Below, piece after piece: positions 51,846 to 64,000 of a stretch of DNA of 64,000 nucleotides. Each line of letters starts with the position of its first letter. Position 1 is the stretch's first letter. The translations under genes and the position numbers were made by a program. The stretch is from assembly GCA_930367215.1 (NCBI GenBank), contig OV884059.1, forward strand, positions 9,324,945 through 9,388,944, given 5' to 3'. Under the pieces are notes generated by a model. It worked only from the letters and a program-made list of their open reading frames with translations. It had not been told where the DNA came from and ran no database searches. The DNA comes from Pollenia angustigena. Lineage: Eukaryota; Arthropoda; Insecta; Diptera; Polleniidae.

Positions 51846-54596
51846 AAAATTAAGCTGACAGACAAACCTGAATTATCGCATCAAGCAGTGATGCCAACTT
51901 AGCCCATTCTTAAGTAACTAACTAAAAACGCGCAAATTCAGCCCTTGCCATTATTACTATTAAGCCCGTTATGAAAACTGTCTTGAAAATCCAAATCCTT
52001 CGAATGGAAAAGCTTAAAGAGAATGGTTAAATTTTGGATCGACGTTCATTACTTTATCTTACAAAAATTTTTTTTAACTGTAAAAACGCAATTGATAGTT
52101 TACTTTAAAAGTTATATGTTTACCCTATTTTTTTAACACTCCGTATGTTTTTTAATTAAGCCATTGCCTTCAAATCTTAGCTTAGTGTTCTAAGATTTGG
52201 CATCACTGGCTTCAAGCGTTTTGTAACTGTCAAAAATTATGCAAAATGTATGAAGCAAACCCATGTAGCGCGGCTCCAAAACTTTGCAATTGAAAAAACG
52301 ATTTGGTTAGGGCGTTAAATAGTGAAGTTGGCTGCTTAAAATCTGCTTTTTAAGCTCTTGTTAGGACAAACTAGAGGTTTTATATCCATTTTTAATTTCT
52401 ATAATATAAAGTCAACTTTACTGTCTACGATACAATGTTGACGCTCAAATTAAAGTACGTAATTTAAGCATAAAACTAGGCTCTGGAAAACGTTAGGCTT
52501 GACGCGCTGATTTAGAGTGGTCTGTTATTTACTGCTTATTTCACAATGTACGTTCCTTGTACAAAATAAAGAGTTCTTAAGACATCGTGAAATAGACAGC
52601 TAGATGCGCTCTTCTTTTTATGTATACAGCTCATACGGCAAAGCTTTATCAATTATCAATGTTGTCAACTAAATTTAAGCGTTATGAAAATGTAGCAGCA
52701 ACTTATTAAATGATTTTGTTTGATAACTTAGTTTAATTTGTAAAAAAAAAACTTAAATTCTAAACTTTGGTTTAAGTTTTATTAAAATTTATTTTGATTT
52801 AAAAAAAAAATTCTGAATTTATAAATTTACAGAATTTTTTTTGTTTAAAACTATAAAATGACCCCAGTGCTTTAAAATCCTTATTCAAAAACAATAACAA
52901 AATACGTAAAACAAAAATCCTAAAGAGGGAAGTTAACAAACCAGGAAATTATTAATAAAAATAGTGGAAATTTGAAAAAAAGTTAATATTGCAATAAAAC
53001 AAATGTTGTGGGAATTTAAAGAAAGAGCTTTCTTTAAAAAAAAAAAACAATTTCAGAAAGGATTTTCATTAATTTCAAAGAGCAATACAGCTGTCGGGTA
53101 TGGAAAATTAAACCGGGTCCACATTACGGCATTCGATATCGATCGAAATTACAATACAATTTTCATGAGAATTTCGAACGTTATAGAATTTAGTAATTTG
53201 GGCTTTGAATTCAAAAATTAAATATAATTTTCCAAAAATATAATGAAAATTATTTTCAGCTTAAAGTTTTCTACAAGTTTGAAGAGTTTCTGGATATTTT
53301 CAAAAGTAAAAAAAAAACAACCTGACAACTTTTCCGGACTTAATAATTTCCTGAGTTCAAACTTCCCTGAAGTCAGTAAACAATACAGTGAACAACAAAA
53401 AAAAATAAGAAAAAATATATATAAAGTATATTTAGAAAAAAAAATTCTTCCGTAAAAATTTTTTCTAACAGAAAAAAGCATTTATTTTTAAATAAAAACA
53501 CTAATGTTCTTAAAAAAAAACAATTACTAACATAAAACATACAAAAATCTAATAAAAAAAATAATCATTGAAAATCAGAAAATCTCTTAAAAACTTTTTA
53601 AATTCTTTTTGAATACTTTACAGCCTTTTTTCTCAAAATAAAACTAAAGAAATAAAACAAAAGTTTAATCATTTCAGGCAAAAAAACAACTCTAAAATAA
53701 TTTATTTTATAGTGCTTCAAGCTTCATAAAGAAAATAAAAAAAATCTAACGAATATTTAACTTAAAAAAAAAAACTTGGATTAACTTTTATATGTGATAC
53801 AAAAGAAAAAAGAAATCAACAAACCAAAATTGAAATATAATTTAAAATATTTTAAAGAAAAAAAATCTAAACTTAATAAAAATCTAAAAAAAAAAATACT
53901 TTAAAAAAGAAAAACTTCTTAAATTTCTTTAAATTATAGCAAATTAATTTTAAAAATTATTTAAATTTTATTTTATTAATATACTAATTTTATTCTTTTA
54001 AAAGCAAAATTTCTGTTTTTAAATATTAAAATAACAAATAAAAAAACCTGCGCTGCGTATGAACTTATGAAAAAATAATAATTCAAGATAAAAAAATAAA
54101 TTATTCTTTAGTCTTAACACTTTTTAGAAACATACAGAAAAATATCTTAATAATTTGCTTTAAATTAAAAAAAAAAGGGGATAAGTCTCTTTAAATTATA
54201 ATTTATTAAAGATTAATTATAAAAAAACTAAGTTTTTTTTAACAATTAAAAAAAAATATATGAATTTCTCTTTGTTCTAAGCTACACTGTACACAAATAA
54301 CAGTAAATCATTAATTTATAACTGAATGGTGAATTGTGTCTTAAAAAAAACAAACAGTTTCAAAATTTAAGTGTTGCCAGCAAAACTTTTGGCTAATGTC
54401 CACAATGTAAATTAACACCAAAAAAACCCCATTTCAATACATAAATCCCCATTTATGTTCCCAATTTTTTTGATTGGTTTGTTTTAATATTTTATCCGGA
54501 CAAATTCTTTAACACAAAATTTATGTTTGTGAAATTAAATTGTGAGCGATCATATTTTTTCATCTATTAATCACACACAATCTATGAAAAAATTGA
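51846..54596. other. Intergenic AT-rich DNA, nothing recognised
   Basis: Long A- and T-rich stretches (especially 52730-54250) with short incidental open frames. No transposon ends, RNA genes or exons are supported. Confidence 0.5.
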
Positions 54597-54875
54597 ACAT
54601 ATCGCTCCTTTATTGCAACATAGTCATATCTCAAAAAATCAAAAATTCAAAGTTACTTCAGCAAAACTGCTCCTCAATACCTTCTCTATATGTAAAACAA
54701 AAATCATTGTTATATCTCAAACTGAACCGAAGGTACTGCAAAATATATTTTACTGAATCAGTATAAAAAGGTTCATTTTGAAAACTTTAATTGCATTTTG
54801 CCATGTTTGATTTTTTTTTTTTTTTTTTTTTTTTTTTATGAGATATGACTATGTTGCAATAATGGAACGATATGT
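54597..54875. mobile_element. Foldback MITE with ACATATCG ends
   Basis: The left arm ACATATCGCTCCTTTATTGC, then AACATAGTCATATCTCA, is complementary to the right arm TGAGATATGACTATGTTGCA, then ATAATGGAACGATATGT. Arms of about 38 bp around an interior that ends in a 30-bp T-run. Confidence 0.78.
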
Positions 54876-56149
54876 AGTTTGACAACAAAAATAAAAAAAC
54901 AAAGCTGAAATACTATCGCCTTGTAAAACAAATAGATTTTATATACATATGGCAGCTTTGATTTTCCGGAACATTTTTCTGAAATGGAAAAATCGGGCTG
55001 CAGAAAACTTATTTTTGTACGGACGAAACACTGATGAAAATTAATTAATTTATAACTTTGACGGCCAAGTTCAGTTATAATTAACAACCAGTTATAGCTG
55101 TCGAAATCATATTGGTAACTGGAAGTTAAAGTAATAGTGAGTTTTAACTACACTTAGTAAAATTGGCCGTTAAAATTAAAATGTTTTCATTTAATATACA
55201 TATTGACAATGTAGATCCTTGACAAAAATAATAAATAAATTGCTGTCCGAAAAGTTCTATAACATTTTGTATTCTCAAAGAAAATCGTGTTTTGGAAAAG
55301 AAAAGCGAGCCTTGTAATTACAAACTGACATTGGCATTGTAAAATTTCTAGTTTTCAAGACAAATCCGATATTGGTTCTGTAGGCAGAAAATCAATTTTT
55401 CATTAGTGACAATTAAATTTCGGTTGAATTTTCAAAACGCCATTTGCAATGCAACAGAACAAAGTCTTGAATTCCTAAACGCAACCATTGAAACATTGAA
55501 AATGTCGTTTAAATATTTTTTTATTACAAAGTAATCCAAATAGCACGTTACTTTGTATCGAAACAGTATCAAAACCGCATCGCTGCAATGTGTTTTGATG
55601 TTTTGGAACTCACCCTTTATATCACAAGAAAAATTTTTTTGTAACTAGAGAATTGTAGCGATTTTAAAAATGGTCGACTTATTATTGATATGTATTGAAT
55701 TGAAGACGTTTCAAAATGCAAATATTAAATTTGTTTATCAAAAATATGTCTAGTAATGGAACATTATTTAAAAATGTTTTTTTAACTTTAACAGTGAACC
55801 CATGAGCAAGAAACAGTGCCGTATGTTGAAATAAAAAACAATAATAAAAAGTTCCAAAAACGAAAATTCAAATTAGACGTCTAAAATGTCCATAGACTTT
55901 AAAAATCTTGTTTCACTGTAAAAATTTTACAAAATCGTCTGACAAGAAAATGCTTATCAAATTAAAATCGTTAAAAATCATTTTTCACATTTTTCTTTTT
56001 GTTAAATTCCCTAGATTTTCGGGAGAGAATGAATAACATTTAATATTTCCGCATTTAAAAAAATTCCCAAGTCCCCACCCGCTTCAGAAAATCTGTCACC
56101 AAGCAAATGTTCAAATCCCCAATTTAGAGATAAATCCCCTAATCTGGCA
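54876..56149. other. Intergenic DNA, nothing firm
   Basis: A short segment near 55066-55106 (GTTCAGTTATAATTAAC) matches 8600-8640 in reverse orientation, so both may be ends of one repeat family. No genes supported. Confidence 0.45.
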
Positions 56150-56300
56150 ACAATGCAAATATCTCTCTCATTATGAACAACAATAACACAAATAACGGTT
56201 ATTCACCATTAAACAGTGGGTGGTGAGTTTAGATTAACAATCAGCACTAAGAGAAAACAAATTGTATACATTTCATAAAAATTTTGTAAAAAAAAAATTT
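56150..56300. repeat. Dispersed repeat R2, copy 2
   Basis: It matches 49555-49705: AAATAACGGTTATTCACCAT, GGTGGTGAGTTTAGAT and ACAATCAGCACTAAGAGA. Direct orientation. Confidence 0.55.
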
Positions 56301-58511
56301 ATAATTATTAAATGAGTTTTTATTAATTATTTAACTCATTTTCTTTATTAACTGTCAGTTTGAAATCAACATTCAAATATAAAAAAAAAACTAAAATCCC
56401 CTTAATTCTTTTAACAATAAATTAAATTAAAATTGTTATTAAAGAAACTCTTTACCATTCAAACCTTAGTCAATAAAAAATGAAATAAAACTCTCAGTAC
56501 AAGAAGGCATTACAATAACATCGACTTAAAATAAAATACATACATGCACAGTGAAAGTCCTAATCAAGGGCCAAATAAACGACACAGGCAGTTTGTCAAA
56601 AACAACAAGATGTTTGTGTGAATATTCAACATTTTTAATTTGTTTGTGTGATTTATTTGTCCCTTCACTGTCAGCTTTTCTAGCCGAACAGCTCCCATAG
56701 GAGGACAATTTTCAAAGTAGATTTCTTTTCTTAGTATCCTATTAACTGACGCCTTAAAGCCAACGATCTCGTAAACGGATAAAATTGTCTCCTAAAGGAT
56801 CCTAAAGGAGTTAAAGGTCGGTTATTACACCTTGCCTTTAAAGTTCATGTTAGTAAAAGTTAGGTTTAGCTTAAGTAAGGAGTAAAGTGGCCCTTAAATA
56901 TTTTTCGTTATTATAAATTCCCTGTTAGATAAATATAAAATTGTTAAAAAAAAAATATGGCAACACTAAAGCAAATGCCGAATACTTTTGACATTTACTT
57001 ATTTGTTTACATTCAACACATTTTAGTGCTTATATGGCAACTCTAAATGTTTAAACCTTACGTTAAAAGTTAAAGATGAGATAATCTTCCCATAAGCTTA
57101 TCGTTTACTTTTAGCTCAAAGTTAAGTTATAAAAAATTTTAAACGAATTATTGGCTGATAAACGATCTTTATTCGTAAATGACAAACCCGTCACCAAATA
57201 AATGACACTTCAGCTGACAGATATTTAATAGCTGACCGCCGGTTTTGAAACTACTCAATTGATAACCCTGTAGATATAAAAGAAATTTTAAACTACCCAA
57301 ACAAAATAATCTAATTACCGTATTAACTTGTTTTGATCCGATAAACGGGTCATAAAAAAAGTACCAAACACTTAAAAGTTAATTGTTACATTAATCAAAT
57401 TAGAAATTTAAAACCAGTATCGATTGACCTTTTTAACTCCCAAAATTTAATATTTTTTTAAATCAATCTAAAAATTTAAAACATTTTTAAAACTGCTCTA
57501 GGCGTTAACGCAAGTCCGCTAGTCATTGTCATTAATCTTAAAGGGCAATCAGTTTGTCGTTATGAGTCTGTTTTGTGCGTTTTGCTTTTCATCGCTTTGG
57601 CTAATGATTTTGCATCATTTAAATGTACCAAGTTACAGTTTTTCGGGTTTCAACATTAACCATACGCACTCGTTTTTAATTCTTATTTCTTAACCTGTTG
57701 GTCTGTTGGAGAAACAAATTTAATATGATTTGACTTGGTGGAGTACCATTAAAAATTAGACGGACGGAATAATGGTGGAGACCATAATCTCTGGAGGTCG
57801 CCTGGTGATTTTGGAGGAAGCTCCTACTTTGTTAAATGAAACTATTAAAGTTAACCAAAAAAAACTTTATTTTTAGAATAAAAAATAAATAGTAAAGGAT
57901 AAAAAAAATCTTTCTTTTAAATAACTAACCTCAATATCTTAATCACATCTCAGCTTTTTCTCTTTATAATTTAAAAATTATAACGTTGTTGTGTTTATTT
58001 TAATTATTTTGTTTTAAATTCCTTAAAAATTCACTGAACGTTAATTTTTTTTTTTTTTTTCTCAAAATTATTTTATTCTAATAAGTTTCCATTAATATTT
58101 ATTAAACAATTTTTAAATAACATCAACAAATCTAAATAAATGTTAACAAACTTTATAAAAAAAAAATCATAATTTAGTTGTTTAAGCCAAATAAAAAAGG
58201 TATTAAAGAAGAAAAAAACAAGTTCATAAAATAAAAAAAAAACAAATATTTATTGTAAAAGAAAAAAATCAGTTATAGAATAAATTATAAAAAAATATAT
58301 ATAAATAAAAAATGAATATAAAAAACTAGAGAATAAGAGTTTTATTTAAAAATCAGGGAACAGAACAGATCCCCTCTTGGGTAAGATGTGGAAAAAATAT
58401 ACATAAGCGCCTGCCATATGGGTAGTTCCAAAGTGTTGAACGTGACAGTCGTACGCATCAAAAATGCAATAACATTTTAAGCAAAAAATATTTTTACGTT
58501 TTCTTAACCCT
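56301..58511. other. Intergenic AT-rich DNA, nothing recognised
   Basis: No coding region, RNA gene or paired transposon ends that I can support. Homopolymer and AT-rich tracts dominate 57840-58330. Confidence 0.5.
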
Positions 58512-59196
58512 TAAATTATAGCACTAAGAAAGCACTGTTATCTATGCTAAAGTTCATGGAGGGCGCGATTGTAGGTCAAAGATAATGGCAAAAGAAGTAG
58601 CGGTTCGAACGTGAAAAAAACAAAAGTAGTTTTTGTGGCCATGTATAAAAAGGCGTAATTCAGTGAAACCTGGCACAAGTTTTTAGTCAAACTACTTTCA
58701 GAATTTTACGTAGCAATGTAACATTAAAATGTCTTTTGTTTGATTCCAAAATCCTCTGTATTTTTTTTTTTTAAGACAAAATCTGGGTCGATACGTGACA
58801 TTTCGAACGTGAAATTTTTTCCATAATAACTTAACTGAATAATGATTAAAACTAAATAAAAATTTACCGTTAATCCGAATAACATATTTCTCTTTGAACT
58901 TTTTCTTAGATTACAGACCATGTAAGAAAATTTTTTTGGAATAATTTTTATCAAAAATCACCTCTTTTAAGGAAGATAATAGTAAAGAAAACATACAATA
59001 AAACATTCTCACATATAAGAAATAATGTTTGCACAATTTTGCAGTCTGATTGTTCATCTAAGTGAACAAATTTATGGGTAAATTTATAAAATTAGTAAAA
59101 TCTTAATATTTCTCTATAACAATATCGTAAAATAATCAGCTTTTAATAACTTTTAAATTTTCGGTCACGGTGGATCTTTTGACGGAAATTTTTTTA
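58512..59196. repeat. Dispersed repeat R1, copy 2
   Basis: Nearly the same as 7496-8186, direct orientation, with the same minus-strand short frame (58724-58954). The right border runs into the T-tract of the SINE at 59190, so the SINE may have inserted at its end. Confidence 0.8.
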
Positions 59197-59345
59197 TTTT
59201 TTTTTTTTTTTAAATTCCCTATGCTAATCCCCGCGAAGCTTAACGCTTGTCTGCAGGAAAGAAACCAGAGTCTCTGGCGGGAATCGAACCCGCGACCCCG
59301 GGGTTGATAGACTAGCTCACTACTAGCTAACCTACCGGGGCACCC
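59197..59345 (-). mobile_element. tRNA-derived SINE, copy 2 (most complete)
   Basis: On the minus strand a tRNA-like head (GTGCCCCGGTAGGTTAGC at about 59342) is followed by a perfect B box GGTTCGATTCC (about 59280) and the body CAGAGACTCTGGTTTCTTTC, GACAAGCGTTAAGCTTCGCG, ending in an A-tail (T-run on the + strand at about 59190-59211). The same body occurs at 26684-26765. Confidence 0.78.
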
Positions 59346-59382
59346 AACACAAATATTAACATTTTTCGAATATGCTTCCTTA

Positions 59383-59734
59383 AGCCTAGATTACACTATC
59401 TCACAAGTCTTACGTATTCCATAATACTTTGTGAGATAGAAATCTAATGAGTTTTGTTGCGACTGTCAAAAAATCTAATGTAGCATGACAGTTTGTGTTC
59501 ACACCATCACACAAAGTATAAACACTCACGCATGAAAAAAATGCAACCCTGATCCAATGAAAAGTATTATTGTTAAGAAATTTTTCAAAAAACGATGAAG
59601 TCGTATGGGATGTCAAACTTTTTTCATAATACTTGTTATTTTCGTGACACATTGCATTCATACTAACACACTTTGTCATATTACTTGAGATTTTGACATG
59701 TATTAATACAAAGTATAATAGTGTAATCTAGCCT
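59383..59734. mobile_element. TTA-flanked MITE M4 (352 bp)
   Basis: Ends AGCCTAGATTACACTAT and ATAGTGTAATCTAGCCT are perfect inverted repeats, with TTA at 59380-59382 and 59735-59737. Interior words ACTTTGTGAGA / TCACAAAGTAT repeat in both arms. The minus-strand open frame is incidental. Confidence 0.85.
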
Positions 59735-60202
59735 TTAGTAAATGTTCAAGTTGTAATGCTTTTTTTTGAATAAGCATGTATGTAGTAGTATTTGCCGAAT
59801 AATACTTATACATTTTGCTAAAGCCAACCTTAATACCTATACGTTGACATAGTTATGACCAGGGAAACCATAAATATGCAATTGCATGTTTTTCCTTGTA
59901 CGACCAATGAAGGCAGAAACAATTTATTTATCCGTTTTAGAGCTTTTTATGAATTTTGTCATCGATTTGTTAGTGCATGCATATTTTTGCATATTATACC
60001 GTTTGCAGCATTTTTTTTCATAATTTAGTTAAAAGAGCCTTTTTGCAGCATTTTTAAGGTTTTTTTAGATGCCTACAGAAGTTCGCAGCAAATAAAATTT
60101 TTTTTTTTTTTTTTGAAAATCTGTTACTTCAATTTCGACATCTACATTTAATTTTTACTCTAAAATTGTAAGACAAAGCAGGTTGTCATTAAGGATAAAT
60201 GT

Positions 60203-61470
60203 TAGAGTTGTCAACCGATTAAGAATAATTCGATTAATCGATCAAACAAAAACAAACTCTTGTTCGAATAATTTTAAAATGGCGATTTTCGAATAACGAA
60301 TAAATCGATTAAATTATGTCGATTAATCGAACAATTTTTTTTTATTAAAAAATAAATTAATAAAAGACTAATAAGAAATAAAAGCTTAGAATTTGATTTA
60401 TTATCATACGTTTCTAGCGATTTTATACAAAATGTAGACAAAAAATGCAACAAACAAATTTTAATTTAAATTTATTAAAAATGGATAAAAACACTTTAAT
60501 AAAGTGATCAGAACATCATTTTAAACATATAAATTATGGAATTGTGAAAATTTACGAATTATTTTAAGTCAAGTAAAAACATTAAGAAGAAATCATGGTC
60601 GGTTGTACACGCGAGGGGTACTTACATGGTGAACGATACTCAGTTTGAGGTATGTTCAGAGGTTTCGATGTGGTTAATGAAGTGATTAAGTTGTAATCAT
60701 GTCAATTTGAAGTGATTAATAAATAACTTCAATATATGGTTAATCATCTCGATTTTGATGTGATTAGACCTTAATCACGCTCGAGTTGCTTAAACGCGTT
60801 TAAAGTGTGAACATAGCATAAGTGTCACAATATTAAAATATGCCGAACTTCTTCCAATGGAAAAATACATACAGAGAGACAGCGGTTGTTTTATAGAAGA
60901 AGTTGTACGCAGAAGTTTGGCTGAAGATGGAAGGTCTGCAAACGCCTTTAGAAAATCTAAAGTTGTATCGGATTATTTAAGAATTAAGGATCTTACGATT
61001 CCTTTAAGTAATACAACGATATGGAGCTTAGGGCCCCTATTACGGTTTACAACTCAACTCAGTTGAGTTGTAATTTCTTAACTTTTGTATTATGGTTTAC
61101 AACTTTGCTAAATTGCGGTGAACAAAAACATAACAAAAATTACAACTGATCACAACCAGTTGTATTTATTACAACTCAACTGAGTTGAGTTGTAAACCGT
61201 AATAGGGGCCTTAGATGAAAAGTTGTACGCATCAAAAAAAAAAAAAAAAATCATAGTGGATTTGAGAAAAAATAAAGAAGAAAATTTAAGATTTTCCATA
61301 GTTGTAAATTAACGGACGGATATATCTTATTTAAAATATGTAATTTTTTTATTCGTTATTCTCATCGATTAATCGAATAATTTTTCAGATTTAATCGTTA
61401 GATCGATCGAACAAAAACAATTATTTGAATTTTTCGAACAAAGCTAAAAGGCGAATAATTGACAACTCTA
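60203..61470. mobile_element. hAT element hAT-e nested in hAT-d (1,268 bp)
   Basis: Ends TAGAGTTGTCAACCGATTA and GCGAATAATTGACAACTCTA are inverted repeats, with a perfect 8-bp target duplication ATAAATGT at 60195-60202 and 61471-61478. Both subterminal regions are rich in ATTCGATTAATCGA words. An open frame at 60857-61066 is unrecognised and cut by a MITE. Non-autonomous. Confidence 0.92.
61031..61210. mobile_element. TTA-flanked palindromic MITE M5 inside hAT-e (180 bp)
   Basis: GGGCCCCTATTACGGTTTAC and GTAAACCGTAATAGGGGCC are inverted repeats, followed inward by the self-complementary CAACTCAACT..AGTTGAGTTG. TTA lies at 61028-61030 and 61211-61213. It shares GGGCC ends with the MITE at 35251-35376. 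Confidence 0.86.
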
Positions 61471-61499
61471 ATAAATGTTATTCAATTTGAATCTAGACC

Positions 61500-61680
61500 A
61501 ATCTTTTAGTATTCCGATCGACTCAGAATCACTTTTTGAAGTGATCTAACGATGTCCATCCGTCCGTCTGGCTGCTTGTCTGTCCATGTTAGCCTTGTGC
61601 GCAAAGTACAAGTTCCAATTTTATAGATAATTTAATCAAATATAGACGAAGTCTATGCAAATGGTGAGAATAAGTCTATA
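61500..61680. repeat. Dispersed repeat with CCGTCCGTC phrase
   Basis: GATGTCCATCCGTCCGTCTG, GTCTGTCCATG and CAAGTTCCAATTTTATAGAT are typical of an abundant higher-fly repeat. A related segment in reverse orientation (GGACGGACAGACGG, TTGGAACTTGTC) is at 63520-63600. Confidence 0.4.
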
Positions 61681-62261
61681 ATTTCACATCCAAATTGTAC
61701 TCTTTGTGTCGGCAAGCTATCTAATTATAATGGTATTTAAATTAAATTCGTCCCAAATATATTTTACTGCAAATTAATTTATTTTCGAATCGGTTCACAT
61801 TTGCTCAAAGCTCCCATCCATAAATAGCTTTAACTTCCTTTGTTAACATTTGTTAACAATTTAGCGTTAACAATTTAAAACCCACATGGGCAAATCCCAG
61901 AAACAGTCCACCAGCAAAAAATTTTTCAAATTAATTTTTTTTTTAATGGAATATAAGACAAGATGTATAATTTAATTTTTATAATAAAAAATATGTATTT
62001 CGATGATCATTAATGCAATAATTTTTACCAAATCCTACTCCACTGCTGATTTCTTAATGTTATACGTGAATTTAGCATTATTTTAGGTGATGTTTGTGCT
62101 TAAAAAAGCACTTACAGCAGACTTATCAAAATATAAATTTCGTTAAAAAAAAAGTTGATATTCATTAGTTAAGAAATTAGTTTACGAAATGCAATTCATA
62201 AAAATATAATTTGTTTTGTTAAAATAAATAAAATATCATAATAAAATACTACTGGAAGAAC

Positions 62262-62658
62262 TGTAGCGTGCGTTATGTAGCGTGCGTCACAAAGGGTTCA
62301 CGCTTTTGTCAAAAATCACAACATTTATCGGCTGCGAATAAGTGAGTTTAGAATTCTCTTATAGTCATCTTTCTTAAAGGAATTAGATTTTGTATACTTT
62401 ATCATGCCAAATTCGCTAAAAATTAGGAAAACGCACTTCAACCTTCGAAGTTACTGCCACTTTTTGTAGCGTGCGTCACAAAACTTTGTGATCAATTATT
62501 TCGCAACATATTCTTGCTAAGAAATTATGATATATGCCATTCGTAAGTACATATTAATGCCACTAAATACTATATATAAGTTGAAGCTATCTCTTTTGAA
62601 AGACCAAAAAATGTTTATAATTCAATCAAGAAACGCGTGCGAATGTAGCGTTCGTCAC
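62262..62658. repeat. Four copies of TGTAGCGTGCGTCAC
   Basis: The word occurs at 62262 (as TGTAGCGTGCGTTAT), 62276, 62465 and 62644 (as TGTAGCGTTCGTCAC), all in the same orientation within hAT-d. The last three are about 180-190 bp apart. It is GC-rich for this locus. Confidence 0.6.
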
Positions 62659-62932
62659 GCAGGATTTGCCCATACGGATGTTAATATCACTTATATGCAA
62701 ACATCACTTATATGAATTTTAACCTAATATGGGCTTAATCGATAATATTTTTAGGTTTTTTTCTTAAATTGTGATATTCAATTGTTGAATATTGTGTCTT
62801 CATGTGAGAAATTTTTAATTATTAGGGCATATTTTTAACATTTTTCAGGGCATATTTTCGGGTTTTTACTGTATATTTAATGCGCATAAAACGCGTTTTT
62901 TAAAGCATACTTCTGGTTTCCCTGGTTACGAC

Positions 62933-64000
62933 CGTTTTCTAATTACGCGATTATATTTTTCCCAACGAAAAACTGCACATTAAAGAAATTTGGTTTTCTC
63001 AATGTCTTATTTGGTTCTTTTCTGTAGCAAAGCTAACCAGCATTCATCTGCCAGTTATTTGTTTTCCTTTTATTTGCCGTACATATATGTAAATTCAGTT
63101 AGCTGACCTTCAATAGTTTCATGTATTTTGAGAGGTGTTGCCATCTGAAAACAATGTTTTTTGTCGGTATATTAAGAAACCCAAAATCTTTAACGGACAA
63201 TTAATCGGACTTGTAAATTTATGTTGACATTAAGTAACAGATAGTTTGTCGATACATTGAGAAAATGTCCATTAGTCAAACAATTATTTTCGAAATAAAA
63301 ATATTTTAAAACAAGATTTTGTTAATTAAAAATTTTGTATTCCCAAAAATTATTTTAATAATAAACTTATAAGTGCACGGCCTAAAATAACTGAACTGGC
63401 AGCTTGCTTTATTTTTTTGATTTTCTTGCAAAAACAAAAAAGGAAGTTGTTTTTGTTTTTTCTTAACCTTCTTACAACTACAATTAATGTCCCCATAATT
63501 TTTGGGCCCTTCGGGAAACCGATTTTAATGGACGGACAGACGGCCATCCAGATTGGAACTTGTCTTGTCATTAGTATACCAGAATATACTTAATAGGGTC
63601 TAAGATCAATATTGAAGACGTTACAAGCGAAATGATAAAGTTATTTATCGTCGGCGTAATATGCAAACCTTCTAAATCCACTTTTTAAGTAAATTGAGAT
63701 TTTGATTCCGTGTGGTAGAGAAATATACGCCTTGTAGACCAAAATGTAGTATTCTTCAATTTGAGTTTTAAAGTGTGTTAAACCAACTATAGTTTTACTT
63801 TTCCTCTCAGGCTTCAAATATGATATATAAAAAGTTTTTTGTCTCTCCTATAAAATTTGCTGAAAGGGAGTTAGCAGGTTTGCATATTAAGCCGATGATA
63901 TACAATTTTACCTTCGGCACAGCCTACAGAATTTTTCGCGTAAAATTTTTAAAAAGCACTACCAACGCTACGAAAGGCACAGAATTGACAACTAAATGGC
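62933..64000. other. Right-edge intergenic DNA
   Basis: AT-rich sequence with a CCGTCCGTC-type dispersed fragment at about 63480-63600 (reverse orientation). No gene, RNA gene or paired terminal repeats are supported up to the window edge. Confidence 0.45.

Larger units (their letters stand above)
59860..62924. mobile_element. hAT-like element hAT-d (3,065 bp with nested inserts)
   Basis: Ends are CAGGGAAACCATAAATATGC at 59860 and GGTTTCCCTG at 62924. Flanking octamers GTTATGAC (59852-59859) and GTTACGAC (62925-62932) match at 7 of 8 positions and fit nTnnnnAn. A second hAT element lies inside (60203-61470). GCAT..TTTTTGCA words recur in both subterminal regions. I see no transposase domain. 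Confidence 0.85.

Noticed and set aside
60857..61066. 69-codon frame in hAT-e as a host gene
   Set aside because: It lies wholly inside a transposon, is cut by a TTA MITE and resembles no protein I know. It may be a remnant of transposon coding sequence.
1..64000. CRISPR arrays, operons or other prokaryotic systems
   Set aside because: Introns, SINEs, LINEs and an animal gene make this eukaryotic. The regular repeats are satellites or periodic arrays without unique spacers.

Overview
This is eukaryotic, AT-rich DNA from a dipteran, most likely a calyptrate (muscoid) fly. The only protein-coding gene I can support is the fly visual phospholipase C-beta gene norpA. It lies on the + strand with its coding span at 11719-48569. 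I assembled 14 coding exons by hand from splice sites and reading phase: 13 constitutive exons plus one of two alternative exons 4. They join without a frame error into a protein of 1,093 residues, close to Drosophila NORPA (about 1,095 from memory). The large introns filled with transposons suggest a calyptrate rather than Drosophila, but genus cannot be read from this window.

Layout. 1-7390: a tandem satellite of 157-158 bp monomers (about 47 copies, open at the left edge) with higher-order repeat structure. 7391-11718: dispersed repeats, a complete non-autonomous hAT element (8771-10945), then the 5' flank of norpA. 11719-12058: norpA exons 1-2. 12059-25624: a 13.6-kb intron packed with nested transposons, a 24-bp minisatellite and degenerate LINE and pogo-like fragments. 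25625-25771: exon 3. 31386-31465 and 34781-34860: two alternative versions of exon 4, each exactly 80 bp. 42521-48569: exons 5-14, holding the rest of the EF-hand region and the X, Y, C2 and C-terminal coiled-coil regions. 48570-64000: 3' UTR and intergenic DNA with SINEs, MITEs and a second nest of hAT elements (59860-62924).

Function. NORPA hydrolyses PIP2 downstream of Gq and rhodopsin in photoreceptors. The two catalytic histidines and four calcium ligands expected for PLC-beta are all present. The C-terminal PDZ ligand that docks NORPA on INAD reads EFFA here, where Drosophila has EFCA. The cysteine known to form a disulfide with INAD is therefore absent. Exons 4A and 4B change 11 of 27 residues at the C-terminal end of the PH domain, and their phases make exclusive use obligatory.

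The most interesting non-coding signals are: a roughly 130-bp periodic repeat with a TTGGCAAC core that surrounds exon 4B and recurs in reverse complement just before exon 5; a hAT element carrying three perfect TATCGATA (DRE) sites at one end; two three-level transposon nests; and a set of MITEs with TTA target duplications. I found no prokaryotic-type system, CRISPR array or functional RNA gene.
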